From Tannerella sp. (GTDB lineage Bacteria; Bacteroidota; Bacteroidia; Bacteroidales; Tannerellaceae), in the NCBI GenBank assembly GCA_031289515.1, contig JAITPH010000175.1, positions 1 to 10,119 on the forward strand: a stretch of 10,119 bases of DNA, read 5' to 3'. Position numbers and translations under genes: made by a program. Positions within the stretch are counted from its first letter, which is position 1, and each line of letters starts with the position of its first letter. Positions 4,935-10,119 of this stretch are shown piece by piece. Under the pieces are notes generated by a model. It did no database searches and had not been told where the DNA came from. It saw nothing but the letters and a program-made list of their open reading frames with translations.

Positions 4935-6266
4935 TTAATCATCCATTTCCCCAAGTCTTTCTTTTGTTATTTGTTTCAGGGATTTGCCTCTGGTTTTGGG
5001 CGTCCATATTACGCCTATCAACAGGGATATGGCCATCAAGCCGACCATTATATTTCCGGCAGTGTAAAAGCCCGCCGTAGCATAAACTCCTGTAAAAACG
5101 AACGACCATATAGCGCCGCCGCCTCTGACGATGAAAAACATAACGCCCTGTGCTGCAGCACGATAATGAGCAGGAAAAAGTTCCGAAGCCCAAAGCGCAT
5201 AAAACGCCTGCACGCCGAAACCGGCATGGACGCCCCAAAGCACAACAAACATCCAAAGAGCCGTCTTATCGGTTATCCCGACGAAAGTCAGTACTACCCA
5301 AGCCAATACTCCGAGCAATGTGCCGAACAGATACAGGAAACGCTGATTGACTTTATCGGCGAGCAAAGCAAAACCGAAGAACGAGAAAAAAGCGGTAAGT
5401 CCCCACATCGCCATTTGCAGGAAGTTAGCGTTTTCGTTCGATAGACCTCCCGACGTCTCGTAAATATGAGGCATGAAAAATCCCATTGCGCCCGCAACAA
5501 AATTCCAAGTCAGATAAATACCAACGAGGTAAAGAATGGTTTTTACATTTATAATATTGGTAAACAGCGTTTTATAAGGTTTATTCAGCCGTTCCGTTTT
5601 CAACGCTTTTTCTTTTATCCATTCCTGCGATTCGTTCAATTGGCGTTGCAACAGCCATGCAATCAACGCGACAACAAATAAAGTGCCGAATATCAAGCGA
5701 TTGCCAAACAAGTCAAGAGCGGCGCTATTATCGGTATTCAGAATAAAAACGCCCAGTTTACGCACGGAATCGCCTAACGGACCTGTCGGCGCAAACAGCC
5801 ATCCGAGCAGGAAAATAATCGCCGGTCCTATCGACCATGCAAACTGCGAAATGCCGATGTTTCGACCTCTGTTGCCCACTTCCGAAGTCTCGGAGATATA
5901 AGTCCACGAAGCCGGAACGCCCACGCCGACGGATATTCCCGTTATCAAAAAACCTGCCAGCAGCATCGGAAAACTCATCGAAACCGTTATAATGCCCACT
6001 CCCAGCATATAAAGCTGCATGTTGTAGGTATAAATTGTTTTTCGTCCGTATTTGTCGGCCAAACGGCCTCCTATGATAGCGCCGAGAGCAGCCCCGAAAC
6101 AATTGGCGCTCAACGCATTGAGCCATCCGAGATCAGTCTCGTTCAGTCCGAGATATGCCGTCCAGAGCGTCAGTCCGCTTGCACCGGCGACAATCGAGCC
6201 GGCGTCCAGATAATTAGTCAATGATACCGCGATGGTACTCTTTAAACTCCCTTTTTGCTTTTCCAT
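4935..6266 (-). CDS. MFS sugar-porter family transporter, probable L-rhamnose permease
   Basis: This 443-residue, highly hydrophobic protein has the 12-helix layout of the major facilitator superfamily. Sugar-porter features are visible: GGRLADKYGRK at residues 66-76 in the loop between helices 2 and 3, an Arg/Glu-rich SETSEVGNRGR at 125-135 after helix 4, LNESQEWIKEK in the central loop in place of PESPRW, and TPKTRGKSL at 422-430 resembling the family's PETKGRSL tail. It should move a sugar across the inner membrane with a proton. Context (4 bp after the rhamnose isomerase stop, same operon as rhamnulokinase) makes L-rhamnose the best substrate guess. It is not the ten-helix RhaT symporter of enteric bacteria. 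The start ATG at 6264-6266 shares a 14-nt leader/start sequence with rhaB. Confidence 0.85.
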   Translation of the reverse strand: MEKQKGSLKSTIAVSLTNYLDAGSIVAGASGLTLWTAYLGLNETDLGWLNALSANCFGAALGAIIGGRLADKYGRKTIYTYNMQLYMLGVGIITVSMSFPMLLAGFLITGISVGVGVPASWTYISETSEVGNRGRNIGISQFAWSIGPAIIFLLGWLFAPTGPLGDSVRKLGVFILNTDNSAALDLFGNRLIFGTLFVVALIAWLLQRQLNESQEWIKEKALKTERLNKPYKTLFTNIINVKTILYLVGIYLTWNFVAGAMGFFMPHIYETSGGLSNENANFLQMAMWGLTAFFSFFGFALLADKVNQRFLYLFGTLLGVLAWVVLTFVGITDKTALWMFVVLWGVHAGFGVQAFYALWASELFPAHYRAAAQGVMFFIVRGGGAIWSFVFTGVYATAGFYTAGNIMVGLMAISLLIGVIWTPKTRGKSLKQITKERLGEMDD

Positions 6267-6270
6267 GATA

Positions 6271-7527
6271 TTATTTGCGTTTTGAAGTTACTTCTTTCTC
6301 ATATTTCTCAATGTCGGCGATATAATCGTCTGCGGCAGGCGTGTCGTTTTGCAAGCAAAACATGTCCCAAACAGCATTCCAAGGCATACTCTTCAGTTCT
6401 TCCTGTAAGGCAAGGCGCTGGAACAGCCGGTCTTTGGCTTCATACTGAAGGAGTTTCTTTTGAGGCTCAAGAAGAGCCGTCAACAGAGCCTTCTGCGTCG
6501 AGCGCGAGCCTATGACATACGCTCCGATGCGGTTTATGGTTGCGTCGAAATAGTCGAGACCGATGTGAATACGGTCGAGCGCGTCGCAACGGATAATTTC
6601 GCGTGCAAGGTCTTGCAAATCATCGTTCAGAATAACTACATGGTCGCTGTCCCAACGAATCGGGCGGCTTACGTGCAACATCACTTCGGGAGTAAACAGC
6701 AGCAGCGACGAAAGCTTGTCGGCCACGCTTTCGGTCAGATGGAAATGTCCGGTGTCGAGCGTTACGATTTTGCCTTTTTTAGCGCCGTATCCGAGATAGA
6801 AGTCGTAAGAGCCGACGGTATAACTCTCAAGTCCTATGCCGAACAGTTTCGCTTCGATGCAGTCTTTCATGTTTTTGTATTTCGTAGTGAAAATTTCGTC
6901 CAACGATTGCTCCAGTATCCGGCGATATTTCATTCTGTTAACCGGCACTTCCTTGCTTCCGTCGTGTATCCAGAGATTCATTATACAAGGATCGCCCTGA
7001 AACTTACCCATTGCTTCGCTTATCTTGCGGCAGCGTTTCGTATGTTCGATCCAGAAATCGCGAATTGCCTTATCGGGATTTGCAAGCGTCAGGTTTCCGC
7101 TTTTGGGATGAGAAAACGACGTCGAATTGAAGTCCAGCTTCATATTATTGTCTTTCCCCCACTCCATCCAGCTTTGGAAATGTTTCGGCTCAACTTCGTC
7201 GCGGTCTACCGCCTTATCGCCGAACTCTCCGTATATTTCGTGAAGATTCAGGCGGTGAACGCCCGGAATAAGCGATTTTGCCTTGACGATATCCGTGCGC
7301 AACTCATCAATGTTACGCGCTCTGCCGGGATAATTTCCGGTCACCTGAATGCCTCCGGTCAGTCCGCCTCCCTGATTTTCAAAACCGGCGACGTCGTCGG
7401 CCTGCCAGCAATGCAGAGACAAAGAGATTTTTCCCAGCGCCGATATGGCTTTGTCGGCGTCTACGCCCAATTCGGCATAACGTTCTTTCGCAATTTCATA
7501 CGATTGTTTGATAATGTTTTCTTTCAT
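6271..7527 (-). CDS. rhaA: L-rhamnose isomerase
   Basis: This cytosolic enzyme interconverts L-rhamnose and L-rhamnulose, the first catabolic step. The 418-residue protein matches the E. coli enzyme (about 419 residues) along its whole length. Hallmarks are SLHCWQADDVAGFE at 37-50, LTGGIQVTGNYPGRARN from 56, HRLNLHEIY at 91, AKLFGIGLESYTVGS from 226, LDTGHFH at 257-263, HVSRPIRWDSDHVV at 285-298 and HIGLDYFDATINR at 321-333. By alignment with the known metal sites, Glu234, Asp258, His285 and an Asp in the GLDYFD segment form one metal site. His261, Asp293 and Asp295 form the catalytic metal site. All are present, so the enzyme should be active. It lies 30 bp after rhaB and 4 bp before the MFS gene on the same strand. 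In Bacteroides the orthologous gene is called rhaI. Confidence 0.97.
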   Translation of the reverse strand: MKENIIKQSYEIAKERYAELGVDADKAISALGKISLSLHCWQADDVAGFENQGGGLTGGIQVTGNYPGRARNIDELRTDIVKAKSLIPGVHRLNLHEIYGEFGDKAVDRDEVEPKHFQSWMEWGKDNNMKLDFNSTSFSHPKSGNLTLANPDKAIRDFWIEHTKRCRKISEAMGKFQGDPCIMNLWIHDGSKEVPVNRMKYRRILEQSLDEIFTTKYKNMKDCIEAKLFGIGLESYTVGSYDFYLGYGAKKGKIVTLDTGHFHLTESVADKLSSLLLFTPEVMLHVSRPIRWDSDHVVILNDDLQDLAREIIRCDALDRIHIGLDYFDATINRIGAYVIGSRSTQKALLTALLEPQKKLLQYEAKDRLFQRLALQEELKSMPWNAVWDMFCLQNDTPAADDYIADIEKYEKEVTSKRK

Positions 7528-7557
7528 ACTGTTTTTTATTTAATTTGTAATTGATAA

Positions 7558-8976
7558 TCAAGGTAAATAAGTCTTAACGTCGAATGTATCGGCGACGATT
7601 TTGCGTATTTTCCAACGGTCTTTCACCAGACCGGCCGCTTTTGCCTGCATCAGGCAGTTGCCTATGGCCGTCGCTTCGGAAGGACCTGCAACGACCGGAA
7701 TGTCAAGCGCTTTGGCTGTCATCCTGCTGATAAGCTCGTTTTGCGAGCCGCCGCCGATGATATGCAGTTTTTCTATCGGGAATGTTATCATTTCCGTCAA
7801 ATCGCTGACCACATCAACGTATCGCCGGACAAGACTTTCAAAGATACACCGGATAAATTCGGCGTCGGTCGAGGGCGGTCTCATTCCGTTTTCTTCGCAT
7901 ATTCCGGCTATCATCTTCGTCATGCTTGCGGGATTTGCCAGACGCGGGTCGTCGGGATTAACGCAAGCGCCCGTATTTTTCGTTATTTCAGCCAATTCCA
8001 CTATTCCCGAATACGTGTAAGTGCGTCCTTCGCGCTCCCATTCTTTGCGGCACTGCTCCAACAGCCACATGCCTGTTATGTTTTTCAGGAAGCGCGTCGT
8101 TCCTTCGACGCCGCCTTCGTTGGTGAAATTTTTCTCATACGATTCCTTTGTCAGGACAGGCTGTTCTATCTCGACGCCCATCAGACTCCACGTGCCGCTG
8201 CTCAGATATGCGAAATTGGAATTTACGGCGGGAACGGCAAGAACGGCGGAAGCCGTATCATGTCCGGCCACGGCTACGACAGGTACCTTTCCTATGCCGG
8301 TTTCTTCCGCCAAGGCGTCCGTCAATTCGCCGATGACCGTTCCGGGCGCAATCAAAGGATTGAGTAACGAAGGCGAAACGCCTATCGCTTCGAGCAGTGA
8401 CGATTCGAATTTGCGGGTTACAGGATTCAAAATCTGCGAGGTCGAAGCCTCCGTATATTCGCATACTTGCTTGTTAGTCAGCATATACGACAGCAAGTCG
8501 GGCATGAACAATATCTTATCCGCCTGAATAAAAGGCGAAAACGATTCCTTTCTGGCGCTATACAACTGGTAGAGACTGTTGAAATTCATTATCTGAATAC
8601 CGGTCAGTCCGTAAACCTTATCTCTCGAAACAAGGTCGAAAACCTCTTCCGGCGCGCCGTTGGTGTACGGATCGCGGTAAGCGCGCGGCAAACCGAGTAT
8701 AGTTCCGTCCTTGCCGACATATCCGAAATCGACGCCCCAAGTATCAATGCCGATCGAAGACAACTTGACGCCTTGTTTGGCACATTCCCGCAACCCTTCC
8801 TTCATCGACTTGAAAAGTCCGTAAATATCCCAGTAAAATTTTCCGTGAAGCTCCATAATATTATTCGGAAACCGCGTCAATTCTCGCATTTCAAAATTGA
8901 CTCCGTTCAAAATTCCAAGTATGGAACGCCCGCTTGTTGCGCCTAAATCGAAGGCTAAAAAGTATTTCTTTTCCAT
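7558..8976 (-). CDS. rhaB: L-rhamnulokinase
   Basis: This FGGY-family kinase phosphorylates L-rhamnulose to L-rhamnulose-1-phosphate with ATP in the cytosol. The 472 residues show both actin-like domains: the N-terminal phosphate loop DLGATSGR at 10-17, the rhamnulokinase-type GIDTWGVDFG at 76-85, the catalytic base Asp240 in AGHDTASAV, SSGTWSLMG at 259-267, and the C-terminal nucleotide-binding IIGGGSQNELISRMTA from 406. Length and motifs are close to E. coli RhaB (about 489 residues) and it looks intact. It is the first gene of the minus-strand operon and divergent from the AraC-family regulator, the arrangement reported for the rhamnose operon of Bacteroides thetaiotaomicron, where it is named rhaK. 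A -7 element lies at 9000-9007. A xylulokinase or other FGGY role is much less likely given the adjacent rhamnose isomerase. Confidence 0.96.
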   Translation of the reverse strand: MEKKYFLAFDLGATSGRSILGILNGVNFEMRELTRFPNNIMELHGKFYWDIYGLFKSMKEGLRECAKQGVKLSSIGIDTWGVDFGYVGKDGTILGLPRAYRDPYTNGAPEEVFDLVSRDKVYGLTGIQIMNFNSLYQLYSARKESFSPFIQADKILFMPDLLSYMLTNKQVCEYTEASTSQILNPVTRKFESSLLEAIGVSPSLLNPLIAPGTVIGELTDALAEETGIGKVPVVAVAGHDTASAVLAVPAVNSNFAYLSSGTWSLMGVEIEQPVLTKESYEKNFTNEGGVEGTTRFLKNITGMWLLEQCRKEWEREGRTYTYSGIVELAEITKNTGACVNPDDPRLANPASMTKMIAGICEENGMRPPSTDAEFIRCIFESLVRRYVDVVSDLTEMITFPIEKLHIIGGGSQNELISRMTAKALDIPVVAGPSEATAIGNCLMQAKAAGLVKDRWKIRKIVADTFDVKTYLP

Positions 8977-9057
8977 GATATAATAATATATTAATCGGAC
9001 AAAATTAGGCTAAAAATTCCATCTTCGAGTTATTTTTTTTGATTTTTATTATATCAT
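8975..9057. promoter_or_regulatory. 12-bp perfect inverted repeat spanning the rhaB leader (candidate operator)
   Basis: ATGATATAATAA at 8975-8986 is the exact reverse complement of TTATTATATCAT at 9046-9057, with 59 bp between. The left arm overlaps the rhaB start codon and the right arm abuts the -33 element of the regulator promoter, so the pair brackets the rhaB promoter. It could be a pair of protein-binding sites, but the sequence is very AT-rich and a chance match is possible. Confidence 0.35.
9000..9007 (-). promoter_or_regulatory. rhaB: Putative -7 promoter element of the rha operon
   Basis: On the minus strand TAATTTTG (9007 to 9000) matches TAnnTTTG, 24 bp before the rhaB start. 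No TTTG is visible at the expected -33 position. A missing -33 element would fit a promoter that depends on an AraC-type activator, which is inference. Confidence 0.5.
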
Positions 9058-9058
9058 T

Positions 9059-9090
9059 TTTGACAGCTACGGTTTTTTTACATACCTTTG
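9059..9090 (+). promoter_or_regulatory. Bacteroidota promoter of the AraC-family regulator
   Basis: TTTG at 9059-9062 (-33), a 20-bp spacer, and TACCTTTG at 9083-9090 (-7) match the Bacteroidota consensus at every defined position. Transcription should start near 9096-9098, which places the true start codon downstream, at ATG 9124. Confidence 0.75.
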
Positions 9091-9123
9091 CCGTGTCTAT
9101 TGATAAAATCAGTAGCTAATAAT

Positions 9124-10014
9124 ATGGAAACAAAGCAGGAAAACAGGTTGTTATATCTTTCTGTGGGAGGAAATGATGAAGATTGGGGGATTGTCGTGAC
9201 TACGGCAGGGTATCAGTCCATTCCTCCGAGTTCGCAATATCCTCCCATGCAACATCCTGATACTCACCTGTTTGCACCGGACAAGGGGCGTATCATCAAC
9301 GAATACCAACTGGTCTACATAATTAGGGGCGGCGGTTATTTTTCGTCGGATCATATCGCAAAAAAGCAAAAAGTAGGCGCAGGCACGATGATTCTGCTTT
9401 TTCCCGGCGAATGGCATAGCTACGAACCGGATTCATCTACCGGATGGAACGAATACTGGGTCGGCTTTCGCGGTCAGCATATCGACAGTCGGGTAGAAAA
9501 AGGGTTCTTTTCAAGTAAAAAGCCGCTTCATAAAATCGGCGTAAGCAGTTCTATTGTCGGGCTTTACGAAGATATTATCAGGGTAGCGCAAAAGGAAAAA
9601 GCCGGTTATCAGCAGATGATTTCGAGTATTCTGCTGTCTATACTTGGGACGGTATATTACAAAAGCAAGAATGATCAATATTCTGATACATACATAGTTG
9701 AGAAGATAAATAAAGCTCGCGAAATAATAAGGAACAATGTAGAAAACTCGCTCTCGCAGGAAGAAATAGCAAAAAAGGCGGGTATGGGATATTCGTGGTA
9801 CAGGCGCATGTTCAAGGAATATACCGGCGTCTCGCCTGCTCAGTACCAACTTCAGCAAAAACTGATGAAAGCAAAGGAAATGCTCACAACTACAAACAAA
9901 AACATATCCGAAATCGCTTATGCTCTGCATTTTGAGACTGTCAGCCAATTTTCGACATTCTTCAAGAAAAAGGAAGGCATAGCGCCTTCGGAATTTAGGA
10001 AACGTACTCATTAA
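9124..10014 (+). CDS. AraC-family transcriptional regulator, probable rhamnose-responsive RhaR-type activator
   Basis: This 296-residue protein has an N-terminal cupin-like sugar-sensing domain (about 30-150; YQLVYIIRGGGYF at 61 and GTMILLFPGEWHSY from 87). A linker helix precedes a C-terminal pair of helix-turn-helix motifs: SQEEIAKKAGMGYSWYRRMF at 211-230 and NISEIAYALHFETVSQFSTF at 260-279, ending GIAPSEFRK. AraC proteins of this type bind DNA near the promoter and recruit RNA polymerase when the sugar is bound. It is divergent from rhaB with 147 bp between start codons, the arrangement of the RhaR activator in Bacteroides, so control of the rha operon is the best guess. A longer frame opens at TTG 9088, but that codon lies inside the -7 element; ATG 9124, METKQ, is preferred. 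The effector has not been shown by sequence. Confidence 0.9.
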   Translation: METKQENRLLYLSVGGNDEDWGIVVTTAGYQSIPPSSQYPPMQHPDTHLFAPDKGRIINEYQLVYIIRGGGYFSSDHIAKKQKVGAGTMILLFPGEWHSYEPDSSTGWNEYWVGFRGQHIDSRVEKGFFSSKKPLHKIGVSSSIVGLYEDIIRVAQKEKAGYQQMISSILLSILGTVYYKSKNDQYSDTYIVEKINKAREIIRNNVENSLSQEEIAKKAGMGYSWYRRMFKEYTGVSPAQYQLQQKLMKAKEMLTTTNKNISEIAYALHFETVSQFSTFFKKKEGIAPSEFRKRTH

Positions 10015-10036
10015 CAACATTATAAAACTAAAAAAT

Positions 10037-10119
10037 ATGAAAGTAAAAATAGCGCTCGCAGTTCTGTCGATAATCGTTGCGACAGCTTGCAAACAAAAGA
10101 CCGTCGTACGAACAGACGT
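10037..10119 (+). CDS. N-terminus of an exported lipoprotein (partial)
   Basis: A reading frame starts at ATG 10037, 22 bp after the regulator stop, and runs off the right edge after 27 complete codons. The residues MKVKIALAVLSIIVATACKQ form a clear lipoprotein signal: positively charged start, hydrophobic core at 5-15, and lipobox ATAC with Cys18 followed by KQK. It is probably anchored to a membrane. Nothing of the mature domain is visible, so the function is unknown. The short gap and lack of a terminator suggest read-through from the regulator gene. Given the setting, a glycoside hydrolase or other rhamnose-related surface protein would be possible. Confidence 0.7.
   Translation, partial: MKVKIALAVLSIIVATACKQKTVVRTD

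Noticed and set aside
4935..6266. Assignment as RhaT or as an inositol transporter
   Set aside because: RhaT belongs to a different, ten-helix family. Inositol specificity cannot be read from the sequence and the context favours rhamnose.
6460..7554. Long plus-strand open frame opposite rhaA
   Set aside because: It is antisense to an unmistakable rhamnose isomerase and has no domain features.

Overview
The window looks like a chromosomal carbohydrate-use region of a Bacteroidota (Bacteroidales-type) bacterium. The evidence is a SusD-like protein tail at the left edge, two lipoprotein signals of the type common in this phylum (Cys followed by Lys), promoter elements of the form TTTG-N19-21-TAnnTTTG rather than sigma-70 boxes, AT-rich leaders without clear Shine-Dalgarno sequences, and a gene order close to the rhamnose operon known in Bacteroides.

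Layout. Bases 1-132 are the 3' end of a probable SusD/RagB-family gene, closed by a strong intrinsic terminator at 195-236. Bases 237-570 are a repeat island: two 22-bp direct repeats, a large imperfect palindrome, and three and a half tandem 41-bp units that each carry two small hairpins. After a putative promoter at 702-709 comes a tight three-gene plus-strand operon with 18-bp gaps: a beta-propeller-like lipoprotein (737-1612), a secreted SMP-30/gluconolactonase-type protein (1631-2527) and an aldo/keto reductase with a Tat-like leader (2546-3430).

This operon runs head-on, with 2 bp between stop codons, into a minus-strand L-rhamnose catabolic cluster. In transcription order the cluster is rhamnulokinase rhaB (7558-8976), L-rhamnose isomerase rhaA (6271-7527), an MFS sugar-porter (4935-6266) and a class II aldolase (3433-4734). 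The aldolase is about twice the usual length: its second half is a degenerate copy of the first without the catalytic Glu and the zinc-binding His residues. A terminator and a possible separate promoter lie between the MFS gene and the aldolase gene.

Divergent from rhaB is an AraC-family regulator (9124-10014), very likely the rhamnose-responsive activator (RhaR type), with a good promoter in the shared intergenic region. The start of another lipoprotein gene (10037 onward) runs off the right edge.

Together the genes encode uptake of L-rhamnose across the inner membrane, isomerisation to L-rhamnulose, phosphorylation to L-rhamnulose-1-phosphate, and cleavage to dihydroxyacetone phosphate and L-lactaldehyde. 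No recognisable cytosolic lactaldehyde reductase/dehydrogenase or rhamnose mutarotase is present here. The plus-strand lactonase, reductase and lipoprotein look like an exported sugar-modifying module, but that role is inferred from family and position only. The most unusual items are the tandem active/dead aldolase, the decoupling of that gene from its operon, the long hairpin shared by the converging genes, and the 41-bp hairpin repeat array.
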